Source: Sorghum bicolor
Lineage: Eukaryota > Streptophyta > Magnoliopsida > Poales > Poaceae
DNA length: 64,000 bases
Direction: 5' to 3'
NCBI RefSeq assembly: GCF_000003195.3
Contig: NC_012878.2
Coordinates: 41,829,248-41,893,247 of the forward strand
In this document: one piece after another, positions 53,879-64,000 of the stretch
How the letters are laid out: the number at the start of each line of letters is the position of its first letter
How positions within the stretch are numbered: position 1 is the stretch's first letter
The notes under the pieces: generated by a model
What the model was told of the DNA's origin: nothing
Databases searched by the model: none
The model's input: only the letters and a program-made list of their open reading frames with translations
Made by a program: the position numbers and the translations under genes

Positions 53879-56800
53879 TCAGATGTTCAGCAGCGCTTGG
53901 ATTGCCGATATGGCGCGCAGCCGGATCTGATTGGCTGTCTCTATCTCTTTGATATCATCATCGGCAGAACCTTCTATCGGCTTCAGCTTCCTCTTCAACT
54001 GCAGCGCTTTGCGACCGTGGACGTTTCGTTCTTGTTCAAGGTGCTTGATGGTCTCCGGCAGTTGACTCTCTTCTTGCTGGGCTTGGGACAGAGCATCCTC
54101 TACTTGCTTGAGTTCGGCCAGTAGAGCTTCTCTTTTTGCCGATAGATCAGATACTTTCTGCTTCAGTGCATCACCTGAGGACTTTAAGGTGCCGATGTTC
54201 TTATGTTTCTCATCGGCTAAGAGTTTTTCTTTCATCATCTCCTCAGAAAGCTGGATTTGAGCGGCTCTATCGGCAAGGCGTCGAGTGGCTCTCTGGTACT
54301 GTAGCTGGCGGCTTTCTAGGTGTGCAGCATGGAAGAGGGTTTCTTCAGCATCGGCAGGAATTTGGCCTCTAAGGGTTTTAAACAGGGCCTTGGCTGGGTC
54401 AGAATCGTTGACCAGTTGAGCTGTGTCTTGATGAAGTATGGCCGATAGCTCCTCCAGCTTAGCCCTGGTTTCTGCCGATACAGTCCCAATTGCCCGAGAG
54501 GAGCTTGCTTCCTCACCTTCTTCTTCGAAGATATCAATGGCGAAGGAGAATAAGCTATCGGGGGAATCTTGTTCCTGAAAATGAGAATGAAATAAGTCAT
54601 TTTTTATGGTCAAAACTTCGGCAGACGATACTGGTGGAAAAATTGGATGACTTACTTGTTTCAAGGCAATTTCTTGCCTTTGACTCGAAGATACCGATGG
54701 AGCTACAGGTTGATCGGCAAATGTTGCCGATGGAACGATATCGACTGAAAGAAGACAGGAAGGGTTATGAGACTAAATGAGAATAAGTTTATTGGCAGAA
54801 GTATTGTTGAAATATGTTACCCGGAAGAGGAACAACAGTTGTCTGAATCGGGGAAACCGCCGATGATATAACTGGACCTGCCGGGCCAGTTGTTTGTTCG
54901 CCCACGTCAACTGATGTACCTTCTGTTTGAGGTTCTTCCTGCTGGGGTTCTTCCATCTGTGGTGCTTCCTGCATTGGTTGGGGAGATGGTGCTTGCTGTG
55001 TCTGGACTTCTGGAGAAGAAGGGGAAGATTCCACCGGGATTGGAGACACCGGAGGAGGAGGGGGAGTTGCCACTTTCTGGCGCTTTGTTCCAGCCTTAGC
55101 ACCTTGGGTGCCCTTCCTCTTTGGCTGGCTAGACTGGGGGGCATCGGTACCTTGGCGTTTGGCTTTTGCCGATGCACCAGTTTGCTGCAACAACAAAAAG
55201 GAGTTTATGAGCACAGATAGCCGATACAAAGATAGTCAGCATAAATGAAAAGGGTTTGACAAATTGCCTTGAAAGCTTGCGCCAGAGTGGAAGCAGTTAC
55301 CGTTGGCGATGTCTGAGTTTTCCTGGTGGTAACTTTCTTGAGGCGCGCACCCCGATGCACGATGGAAGCCAGAGTGGGAGCATTGTGGCCGATTGAGGAG
55401 ATCGGGCCTGAGGGGAACAAGTCGATCGGCTTGTCACTCCTGCTAACCGATGGGGGGTGTTGTCAACCTGCAAAAGGAATACAGGGGTAAGTTACCGATG
55501 GAAATAGTATTGGAAAATGAGACATCGGTTTAAAATACTTACAGTGTCATCAGGGACTTCGTATTCGGGGTCGATCATGCCGCGGTATGAGAGGGCCGAT
55601 CTGCAGAATAGATTCTCTTTCCATTCTGCGCACCATAGCTTGTATGCCTGAGTGATAAAGGCAGCTGGAACCCATTCTGACAGATCTACATCTGTATCGG
55701 CATTTGGTGGTAGCTGGGCTACTCGAGTCCACTCGAGAAGGTTGGTGATGGGTTCTCTGGGCTTTATCACATCGGCATAAGGAAGTGCAATCGGCAACTG
55801 GCCGAAAGCTAGCTGGCGAGCTAATGCCGATGGATTGTAAAATTCATAGGTTTGGGGAGAGGTTTTTGTGCTACCAAAGAAATTCACTGGTATGGCTCTG
55901 GGAGTCACAATTGCCATCATCACCTCATTATCCCTGTCAAGAGCTTCATCAAATGGATTGAAGGTTAGAGGGAGCATGCTGTCTGGGTCATCATAGGCCA
56001 ACCATGGTCGTTCATCTCTGGCCAATCCCTCATACAGAGTCTCGAAGAATCGGCCGATCTGATCCAGATTGTTCCCTGAACCGGGTAAGACTATAACGGC
56101 TTCGCCAAAGTTCAAGGGGGCACGCGTTGCCGATTCCTCTTCACCCAACACATGATTTTCGGCTATATCTCTTGGGAAGTGCTGTGAGAACAAGTTGAAA
56201 TCAAGGCGCTTATGCAGGTGCAGATTGAGCCACATATTAATAAACCACCAGGGGCCTCCCAAGTTGCCGATGGATTGGCCAAGCAGGAGTTTCTGGGCTA
56301 CCTGATGAAGAAGGTGGTAAACAGCGCTGAGCAAATATCGGCCGAGAGGAAATTGGCCACCACTAGCCAGTCTTTCTGCTGCCGATAGATAGACAGAAGT
56401 TGGTCCTGCCGATCGACCACAGAATACAAACTTGTCCAGCCACATGTTCAGAAAGGTGGTTTGCTCCTTTATGGTGACAGGCCCTCTCCCGCGGTACTTC
56501 TGGATGTACCCTGACCAACCGCCGATAGCGCGAGTCTCCACTTTGGCATTGGGGGCAGTATCAAAAAAGTGGGTGCTATTGGCAGAAGATATATCTAGCC
56601 CAGTGAGCATGGCTACATCGGCAAGGGTAGGAGAAGCAGGGCCGTGGCCAAAAACAAAAGCATTGAGAGTGTCTGACCAAAAGTAGGATGCAGCTATCAG
56701 CAGTGACTCGTTCCTGTGCATATCGGCAATGGATAGCCTAATGCATTGAGCTAGCTTCCTCTCACCCCACTGGACTTCATAAGAATTGCTGACCCTCAAG

Positions 56801-57137
56801 AACCAGTCTTTCCACCCTACAGTAGGGCTAGGCCAAGAACGAAAAGTGTCTTTCCATAGATCTGCAGAAAAGTTTTCAGCCCTAAAGGGGATTCTATTGG
56901 TTTCTGCGTTGATAAGATTGGTTGGATCTGAATCCCCTAGAGGACCGAGACATTGAAGGTGTGGTTGATCGGTGGGGATGACAATTTTATTGGACAACTC
57001 CTAGTGATTTTGGGGGAATAAAAATACAAAGAAAAAGAAAAGGGGAATATTCAGTAAGATGAATCGCAGATGAATAGGAATATACACAGAAGATGAGATG
57101 GAAGTCTGACCTCAGGGACGACGAAGCCAATGGCCAT
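53879..57137 (-). CDS. E4 antisense gene: plant mobile domain protein with C-terminal coiled coil, six exons
   Basis: Exons by GT-AG sites and phase: 57137-57111 (MAIGFVVPE), 57000-55543, 55467-55268 (leaving by a GC donor), 55184-54821, 54744-54656, 54574-53879. Exon 2 (486 codons) holds the plant mobile domain: PTVGWKDWFLRV, CIRLSIADMHRNESLLIAAS, YFWSDTLNAFVFGHGPASPT, LADVAMLTGLDISSA and GGWSGYIQKYRGRGPV. Exon 4 is Gln/Pro/Glu-rich; exon 6 is a coiled coil (SEEMMKEKLLADEKHK, KREALLAELKQVEDALSQAQ). Phases agree everywhere except in exon 3, which is one base short, probably in the C6 run at 55452-55457. The host PMD proteins MAIN and MAIL1 are implicated in transposon silencing in Arabidopsis. 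The role here is unknown; counteracting silencing is a hypothesis. Confidence 0.8.
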
Positions 57138-57776
57138 CTTGTCGTGAAGAGGACGTTGGAGGGCACCGGAGTTGATGAAGAGGAGTGCTTGTCGGAGAAC
57201 TTGAAGGTTGTAAATGGCGCCGCCGCTGGAAAAGTAAAGTTGGATAGTAGAATGGTGTAATGGGGGAGGAGTACCCAAGAAGGAACTATTTATAGGATAG
57301 GATGGGCAAGGGAAAATCCGACTTATCTCTTTGCCGCATCCGAGAAGCCCGAGGGTACTCAGGTGGATATGGTAACTGTTCGCACGGTAATCCAGGGATT
57401 GTGCAGGTGATTTGACGGGAAGCGGTCATTATCTAAAGATATTTTACTGTGCGAGATCTCCTGGTCGGTTCATCGGCGATATTCTATAACGGTCATCTTG
57501 CCGATGGGCGGATAGAAGGGAGGTAACCGTTTTTGCGAATATCCTGGTCAGAGCATCGGCAGATCTTTGTAACGGCATTGTTGCCGATGTACGACCAAGA
57601 AAGATGCCCGTTTAGGAAGTTGGGGATTTCGAGGAATCTGCGGAGGATTAGGATCAGAGTTGTCCAGATTGAGGTTGTCGGTTACCAGATTAGGAGCATT
57701 AATTGCGGAGAAGGCATCATTACTGCAGAGAATTTCGGAGCATTAATAGTTTTATACTCCGAAACTGGGGGGCATG
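57138..57776 (-). promoter_or_regulatory. E4: antisense gene 5' region and element polypurine tract
   Basis: Holds the antisense 5' UTR and TATA. At its right end, on the plus strand, aaactggggggcatg (57762-57776) directly precedes the 3' LTR as polypurine tract. Four GCCGAT/ATCGGC words lie between 57470 and 57590, in the likely antisense upstream region. An open frame at 57533-57886 crosses into the LTR and is not supported. Confidence 0.5.
57287..57294 (-). promoter_or_regulatory. Candidate TATA box of the E4 antisense gene
   Basis: TATAAATA on the minus strand, 150 bp upstream of ATG 57137, outside the LTR and facing away from it. Confidence 0.5.
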
Positions 57777-58465
57777 TGTTGACACCATTTTTGGGCACGT
57801 GTCTAGGACGGCAGGATAGGGTGGCAGTACGATGCGGGTTGCTGATGAGGATGGTTGCCGATGAGGGAGAGGTTGAATGTGACTAAGTCCACAGGCAGTA
57901 ATATGGTGCCGATGGCTGGATAAAAAGGTCTGCCGATGACTATGGCAAGGGGATTGCCGATGATGCGAAGGAGGAGTCCGGAAGCTGCCAGTTGTCATGT
58001 GGAGGAGTTTCGGTTTGTCACGAAGGATAGTTTTATTATTTCCTTAGTTATTTGCATCGTTTTGTATACGGATTCCGTGTAATTTGGAATTCGAATTCTA
58101 ATCGTGTCTGGTTGTAGCTCTTTGAGCAGGGTATAAATATAAACCCTAGGACCTTGTAATAATCAATCAAGAAATCAATCAAACACACGTTTTTACTCAT
58201 ATTCCAGCATATACTTTTCGACGACTTCGTCATACTTTTTTTCTTTTTATTACGAGTTCTTAGGAATTCGTCGACTTAAGCTCGGCGTGTTCTCGAGTTC
58301 CGCGTGAGTACCTCTTAGCTGTGACATCCGGGCGCATCGCTGTTGTCAGGACTAAAGTATTCGAGTTATCACCTTTGCCGATAGTAAGGTCAAATCGGCT
58401 GGCATGCCTTAACGTTTGAATCGGGTATTAGCCCTTTGTGTTTGCAGATCAGTTTTGCATCAACA
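57777..58465 (+). repeat. E4: 3' LTR
   Basis: 689 bp, same length as the 5' copy; five of the six differences are transitions. TATAAATA at 58132-58139. Confidence 0.95.
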
Positions 58466-58470
58466 CATCC
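58466..58470. repeat. E4: right target-site duplication (catcc)
   Basis: Matches 46113-46117 exactly; O1 resumes directly after it. Confidence 0.92.
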
Positions 58471-58746
58471 TGTCCCCTGTCGAAGTACTGTTCGCACCAG
58501 GCAAGTGCTATTTCTGACAACAAGTACCTACAATACTCTAGGAGGATCAGTACGCCTTCACAACCAGTCAGCAATCTTAGTAGACTATGTCAACATCTAG
58601 CTTGAGGGAGAGCAACCCCATACACCAAGCTAAGTATCCCTTACTCGCTTATCTGTTTATTTCTAGTGCGTTATGACAAGATAAAAAGATGAATAATCTA
58701 GCTTGGGGGAGAGCAACCCCATACACCAAGCTAAGTATCCCTTACT
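58471..58746 (+). mobile_element. O1: right fragment, with partial tandem repeat
   Basis: Continues the O1 sequence of 1-185 once H and E4 are removed; ctagcttgagggagagcaac and the following ctaagt match E3 near 35555-35590. A 101-bp unit (58595-58695) is repeated in part at 58696-58746. It is joined abruptly to O2. Confidence 0.55.
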
Positions 58747-59451
58747 CTCTAGTTATCTACAAGATCATATATAGCACAAAAGACTCTTTATTCATGTATA
58801 AGGAACATTGCTAAAGTAAATTAGAACATAGCAAGACTTACTCCGCAATACAAATTATGCCTGGACTATATAAGAATCAACGAAGCTATCACCATCGCGA
58901 ACTTGAAGGAATTGGGAGTAGCTAGTTCTAATTCTCTGTGGAAGAGAAGTTCTAAAACCCTAACTTTGATGGCTTCCTCTGATAATGATTTCTCCTCTTC
59001 CCTTGGGGTGGAGAGGCCTTGCTTATATAGCCCCCTCAAATGAATGTGGGACGTCGGATCAAACTAACCTTAATCGCATGGTTATTCTTGAAGATTAGAG
59101 GCGGTGGAGCACGATCCGCGAGACCTGACCTGATTGGTCACCAGGGCAGGGCGGGCGCCCAAGGGGGGAGGGCGGGCGCCCTGCCCCCAGGCCCGATCGG
59201 CCTCCCGTTCGTTCCCGTGGCTTCTGGGCTCTTCTTGATTGAGGAAAATTACGCGGCACGTAATTATCTTGTTGTAAACCTGACATGTGGGCCTTCTCTC
59301 CATATTTTCTGATAACCTCCTACAGAAATAGACAAACACCAAAGCTCGTGGAATTCTGTTAGATAAAACCCTAATTCTAGGTGTTTGGTGCATATTGATC
59401 CTTTTCTATGTTTAGTTGACGGTTAAATTTGGTAGTTAAGGACTGTCAACA
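58747..59451 (-). repeat. O2: 3' LTR, truncated
   Basis: Starts on the minus strand with TGTTGACAG at 59451 and matches the first half of the E2b LTR: TATATAA at 59023-59029 and two GGGCGCCC units near 59150-59182. It stops near 58747 in the middle of the LTR. The missing half is the downstream (R/U5) part. Confidence 0.8.
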
Positions 59452-60993
59452 AACTCCCCCAAGCTACCCTTTGCTCATCCCTGAGCAAACAGTTAAATTC
59501 AGATGGATCAGGAGTTGCTTCGATGTTTTTTTTCCTGACAGACACACATGCTTTCACATAAAAATTCTCCCAGATTAGAGTGAAGTGTCATGGAGCTTAG
59601 TACCAGCACTTAAGTCTTAAGTAATCGAAAGACAAAATAATTAAGTCAAGCACTATCCCTCCTGTCTATACTTCACCTTTGTTCTGGAGTTTTGCATTTG
59701 TTTTTAAAAATAAAGCTCAGAGTTCCCAGCTATGATACTCTCAAATCTCTTTATATATGGTATTTGTGGATCCTTACCAAAAATGTCACTTACCTATAAC
59801 TAAGGGAATGTTTACGTGGAGCTCATAGGTGTGAAAAACAGCTCATACATATGTTGTCTAATCGAGCCATGGATCCGAAGGAACTCAACATGTAATTAAA
59901 TCAAGATGTGCATGTGTGGTGGAGTAAATGATAGTAATGGTGAAAATATCACTAATGATAAAACTTACTTCTCATTGCTCCTCATATTGCTATCTCTCCT
60001 CCTCTTTGATCTTTGCTTTGGGAGAACATGGGCTATCTTTTTCTTCTCTTCTCTCTTTTTTTCAGGTGGGTAGTAAATACCCCTAATTCTACTGTCGGAC
60101 ACTTGTCCATTTTTTCCTCTCAAGTGGGCATCTTTGTACCCCTAATTCTACTCCAGACACTTGTCCATTTTTACCTCTCATCTCATTCTTTTTCTTTCTT
60201 TTTTGAGGTTCCGGGCACTTGCCCCTTTTTATTTTCTCGTATGTTTTTGCATAACGCATGTCTCTTCTGCATTGAATCTTTTTGGAGAGAGAGAATAACA
60301 ACACTTGGGACAGTGAGTGATAACAATATTTTTAGCAATTTTAATAAATGTGGTGGATGGTGTAGTAGATGTGTGCGCGTGAATATCTTAATTTAACCAC
60401 ATGAAAAGCTCCTAAGGGTCTACACAACTCGATCAAACTCAATGTGAATATAAGTAGCAAAAGATGTTATAGCAAGTATGGCTATGGTAGGAATTTTGTC
60501 ATGCTAGGAACTCATCATGTGATTTGCAAGTTTTCAAAATAAATCTCTAGAACTTAGTGTAGTAGGAACAAGATAAACAGTAGCTCAAACTTTATATCAT
60601 GTCCTTCTCTTACCTAGACTTTGGTTTTAGGTACATGCTTCCCATAGATAGTAAATTTTAGTTTTAGTAATTCCTGGAAGAACTTTAATATAAAAGCTAG
60701 GTACTTGAAAGTAAGCAAACAGAGTAACTGTTCATCATTTCCATCATGCATTTTTTTAGTCTTTTTATTTTTCTAGAGATTAACGCTTGGCAGATGAATA
60801 AAGCACACTTATCTACACAATCTTTTATTTTGTTTTCATGTTCATAGAATGCAGTAAATTAAAGCAAGAAAATATTTATTGGGTTTTTTTGAAATAAAAC
60901 ACTAAAATAGAAAAGAATAAATAAAAGGAGCAAATAAAAACTTACTTGATAAAACAGGGAGGAACTCCCCCAAGCTGGATGTAGTTGTCGGTC
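59452..60993 (-). other. O2: 3' UTR with polypurine tracts and hairpin module
   Basis: agcttgggggagt stands at 59452-59466 (before the LTR) and again at about 60965-60978 (just after ORF2). The hairpin module at 60066-60230 has GGGC-AAGT-GCCC and a GGAC-AAGT-GTCC copy with a decayed second copy. Non-coding otherwise. Confidence 0.65.
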
Positions 60994-62548
60994 TTACCCA
61001 ATGTTCCAGAATCACATTATGGCAGAGATGTTGTCGCTCATTGAAGTAGTGTCTTGCTTCAGGCATTGTATTATAGCGGCTTGCTCCTGGTTCCATTTCT
61101 ATTGTTCTTCCAGGAGTCGTCCATGTTCCGCTTGCGTATTCTGGATGCCGAGGATGGTGTTGTCGGTGCGGGTGAAGAAGGCGCTGGCCTCTTGGTAGTA
61201 GTCGTTCGTGAAAGCATAAGAGGCGTCGGAGTACCGTCCTGCATCGAATTGGGGCTGGGGCCTAGACCCTGAAGCTCCGTATTGATCAGTGGAGTACCTG
61301 CCCTTACTAAAAGGCGGGTTTGCCCACTGGTGATCTTGGCCCTCCAGCCACGTCTCCTGTGTCGGCTCCTGCGGCTGAGCATGTCGAACCCACGGGTCCC
61401 GAAGGACTCGGGGGTTGTAGTCACGGTAATGCAGGTGCGCTGCTTCTTCCGGCCTGGGATCAGCTCCATACCAGGTGCGTTCTTGATGGGTGGTCATCCT
61501 TTCGGATTCCACTCGCTGTGGAGCTCTCTGGTTTACCGGTGCCACTACAATCTCAATCAAATAATTTTGAACGACATAGAGGCCAAGGTTCGGGTTAGGT
61601 AACCGTATCTTGCCTTTATTATCGTATAACATATACATTACGTTCTCCTCTTTTTTCAGCATCTGAGCTTGCCTAAATGTGTCATAGCCATGTAAATTCA
61701 TAACTCGTCAATGAATTCCAATGACGAGTTTTCTAGCAAATTTAGACTAGAAGCTGCACGAGTGATGAGTGAAGTACAACCGACAGGTCCCTGAAGACTA
61801 GGTATACTAAGCCAATGAGAAACCAAAAGAATAACAGGTGAAGTGGGTGTTTTATTTATAGCAGCATAAAGAAGTTGCAAATCTCCTACTCTGACTTTTC
61901 TAATATCATCGCGGTGGAAAACGTTATACCCAAGCATTTGTAGAACATCCGGAGAGTAGGATGTTCCTTGTCACTGGTTCGGGCTTGAACATAATATTCA
62001 TCCCTAGATATCTCTCTCTAGAACTGGTGCCTCTCAAAATTGGGTAAGTCGGAGTCAATGTCCAGGATGCATCTTGAAGAGAAACCGAGACGGTCGCTCA
62101 ATTCTCTCCAAGACAACATAATGTCCTGTTTGAACATCCAAAAAGTGATTCTCCCCTCATAATATTGCAAAGTGCAAAGAAATTCAAGGGTGAGAAGACG
62201 GGAACCCAGCTCCGTTATGTCCCAAAAGTTCGTCCATCCCACCATCTGGAAAATCAAGTCAAATTCGGTATCCATACATGTTTCTTGTAGCAAGATAGGA
62301 TCAAGAGTGGGGGTGTGAATGAAATCCTTCTTCTTCAGCTGCTAGAAAACTTCCTTCTCCCTGCGGGTCTTCAGTCCAAGGTCTCCTATCTTAAGGAGGA
62401 CCTTGACTCGCATACCTGACAAAGACGATGGAGCTTGCGGGGGCGTCGGGTCGACGCTCATCTCCGATTGGTGCGAGGAGAGTCGGGATGAACTCCTCGT
62501 ACCTATGTTCTTGATGGCCTTGCTCGTGTTCTTTACCTTCTTGAACAT
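60994..62548 (-). pseudogene. O2: ORF2, broken by stops and frameshifts
   Basis: Starts MFKKVKNTSKAIKNIGTRSS at ATG 62548 after a conserved acceptor. It follows the E2b protein through LLQETCMDTEFDLIFQMVGW, LTLEFLCTLQYYEG, LLVSHWLSIPSLQGPVGCTS and NPNLGLYVVQNYLIEIVVAP to the end FWNIG at 60996. Stops and shifts lie near 62341, 62015-61940, 61700 and 61098. Despite decay, most residues of the central domain are kept relative to E2b. Confidence 0.8.
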
Positions 62549-63435
62549 CCTGCAGAAAGAAGTTAACACAAACACAACTAGTGGAAAATGTTAAAAGCCA
62601 GCTGTTCGAAATGTCAGTAGTCCAGGGGTTAGTCGTCCCAGAAAAGTTTTAATTTTGGCAGCACTTCCCCCTAAGAAACTTTTAATTCCACTTTGGACAG
62701 CAGGATCACTACTTAATAATGAACCTTGCTCTCTTACTCCCAGGCTACCAAACTCACTTTCACTCTTCTCTTCCCCTCTACTCTCCTTCTCACTTCACTA
62801 CTAGAGCTCCTCTAGAAACCAAGAAGTGAAGTGTGCGTGGGTTTTCTGGAATGCTTGTGTGATGGAGATGGAGGCAGGAGGTGGCAATTTATAGGAGGAA
62901 GGGGGGACAGGGCGGGCGCCCTCTGTAGGTGGGCGGGCGCCCACCTCTAGTGGCTATCCTGGCTGCCCTTTCTCTACTCCCTCCTTTGCTTAGTCTTTAC
63001 ACCAAAAGATGACTCATGGGTGGTGGTTGGTCGGTGGAAAAATGCTAGTGAGTGTAAACATGTTGGTGGATCACATAATGTGATGGGATGTGTGTGAGGT
63101 GCGGTGTATGATATGTGGGACCCAAGGAGTGTGGGTCATGCTTCTAGAAGGTTGCTATAGTTAAATATAATGTAGGAAAAACTATGAGAACTGAAACTTA
63201 TTGAAAATGATCATGGAAAAATATTTTTATGCCTCCACAATAATTAATAAATATGGGTTGTCACACACCATAAATATTATTTATATGGGGCTTTTGATTA
63301 TAATAATGCTATGAATAAATATGACTAATGCAAGAATTGAATAGGCAAGAATTTAAATGATGTGGATAAATACCGATTTACCTCCCGACGAGGGTTTGGG
63401 ATTTTTAGGTCCCCCAAGCTGGACCTCCAAATCTT
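62549..63435 (-). promoter_or_regulatory. O2: internal promoter region of ORF2
   Basis: Two GGGCGCCCGCC-type units near 62911-62942 stand upstream (minus strand) of TATAAATT (62887-62894), and a splice acceptor abuts the ORF2 ATG. A polypurine-like tccagcttggggga lies at 63411-63424, just after the protease stop. Same layout as E2b. Confidence 0.55.
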
Positions 63436-64000
63436 TTAATCTTCTAAATTACCTTCCTCCAGAGATGGTGTCTCTAGTGGTTCTTCTTCATAAACTTCCT
63501 TCACTGCAGAGTCTCTCTCTGGTCTGGGCTTGAATGTGAAGTGTTCTTCTTGTCCGTTTATGTTGAACTTGATTTCTCCCTTCCCGACATCAATGTGGGC
63601 ATTGGCAGTGCTCAGAAATGGCCTTCCAAGGATGATGGACACTTTTGAGTCGGGACTCATGTCCAGTACCACGAAGTCTACTGATACAAGGAAATCTCTT
63701 ATCTTGACTGGGATGTTTTCAGCGATGCCCATCGGGTGTCGAACTGATTGATCTGCTAGTTGCAGGCACATTGATGTTGGTTCTAGGGTCGTATGCTCAA
63801 GATTCTCATAGACTGATGCTGGCATCACACTGACACTTGCTCCGAGATCACAAAGTGCATTGTTGAAGTGTCGGTTTCCGATCGAGCAATCAATGGTGGG
63901 ACATCGTGGATCCTTCTTCTTCCTTGGTGGTCTGTTGAGGATGGTCGCACTGCATTCTTCTGTTAGCTTGATAACCTCAGTGGTGGGCAGAGGTCTCTTC
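63436..64000 (-). CDS. PR: O2: protease, 5' part outside the window
   Basis: Open from the window edge to the stop at 63436-63438: LPTTEVIKLTEEC, NALCDLGASVSVMPASVYEN (catalytic D-L-G) and IILGRPFLSTANAHIDVGKG. It is very close to the E2b protease. Gag should lie beyond 64000. Confidence 0.85.
   Translation of the reverse strand, partial: KRPLPTTEVIKLTEECSATILNRPPRKKKDPRCPTIDCSIGNRHFNNALCDLGASVSVMPASVYENLEHTTLEPTSMCLQLADQSVRHPMGIAENIPVKIRDFLVSVDFVVLDMSPDSKVSIILGRPFLSTANAHIDVGKGEIKFNINGQEEHFTFKPRPERDSAVKEVYEEEPLETPSLEEGNLED

Larger units (their letters stand above)
46118..58465 (+). mobile_element. E4: nearly intact Tat-lineage Ty3/gypsy element with antisense plant-mobile-domain gene
   Basis: Twin 689-bp LTRs with 6 differences by eye (about 0.9%), TSD catcc, primer site, polypurine tract, gag-protease, intact pol with two RNase H domains, then an antisense six-exon gene. 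It is the only element here with intact RT and integrase. Two amber codons in gag may stop it being autonomous. The word GCCGAT/ATCGGC occurs about 100 times across its length. LTR divergence points to a young insertion, well below a million years if a grass rate near 1.3e-8 per site per year applies. Confidence 0.93.
58747..64000 (-). mobile_element. O2: Athila-like element of the E2b type, truncated at its 3' LTR and running off the window
   Basis: On the minus strand it has the same order as E2b: protease (63436 to the edge), internal promoter, ORF2, 3' UTR with hairpin module, polypurine tract, LTR. Spacing between protease stop and ORF2 start is 887 bp against 906 bp in E2b, so the absence of pol there is shared and not a private deletion. 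Confidence 0.85.

Noticed and set aside
57533..57886. 117-codon plus-strand frame at the E4 3' LTR
   Set aside because: Crosses the polypurine tract and LTR boundary; no homologous start in the 5' LTR context.
60013..60396. 127-codon frame in O2
   Set aside because: Again the complement of the hairpin module and adjoining pyrimidine runs.
1..64000. CRISPR arrays, bacterial operons, tRNA or rRNA genes
   Set aside because: No regular spacer repeats, no such genes seen; the sequence is plant repeat DNA.

Overview
This window is plant nuclear DNA, most likely from a grass (possibly panicoid; this rests on family resemblance only). I see no host gene, tRNA, rRNA or CRISPR array. Essentially all 64 kb is nested LTR retrotransposons, as in gene-poor or pericentromeric chromatin. 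Nesting is supported by target-site duplications (TSDs), paired LTRs and host reading frames that resume after each insert.

Layout. The oldest layer is an Athila-like fragment, O1 (+; 1-185 and 58471-58746), fused to a second Athila-like element, O2 (-; 58747 to the window end). A chromodomain Ty3/gypsy element, H (Tekay-like, +; 186-46112), inserted into O1. H was then broken by three insertions. E1 (-; 674-7861; Tat lineage, pol deleted) lies in the 5' LTR. E2a (-; 12217-29465) lies in gag and itself contains E2b (+; 18701-28077). E3 (+; 30615-38915) lies in the protease. E4 (+; 46118-58465; Tat lineage) inserted exactly five bases beyond the end of H's 3' LTR.

Function. E4 is the only element with an intact pol (RT, two RNase H domains, integrase). 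Its LTRs are both 689 bp with 6 differences by eye. On its antisense strand, between pol and the 3' LTR, it carries a six-exon plant-mobile-domain gene. E1 has the same plan: a degraded multi-exon antisense gene with a Transposase_28-like first exon. E2a, E2b, E3 and O2 show gag and/or protease but no reverse transcriptase in the sequence visible here. E2b and O2 share the same gag/PR - internal promoter - ORF2 layout, which suggests non-autonomous families mobilised in trans. H carries, between its 5' LTR and gag, an ORF that begins with a histone-H3-tail-like sequence, while its integrase ends in a chromodomain.

Best candidates for something new: (1) the hexamer GCCGAT/ATCGGC, about 100 times in the 12.3 kb of E4, in coding and non-coding parts alike; (2) the H3-tail-like ORF in a chromodomain element; (3) intron-containing antisense genes in two different Tat elements; (4) the pol-less gag/PR-ORF2 family with its own internal promoter, reiterated polypurine tracts and a conserved hairpin module; (5) tandem retropepsin domains in E3.

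All counts and percentages are hand counts from reading the sequence and are approximate.
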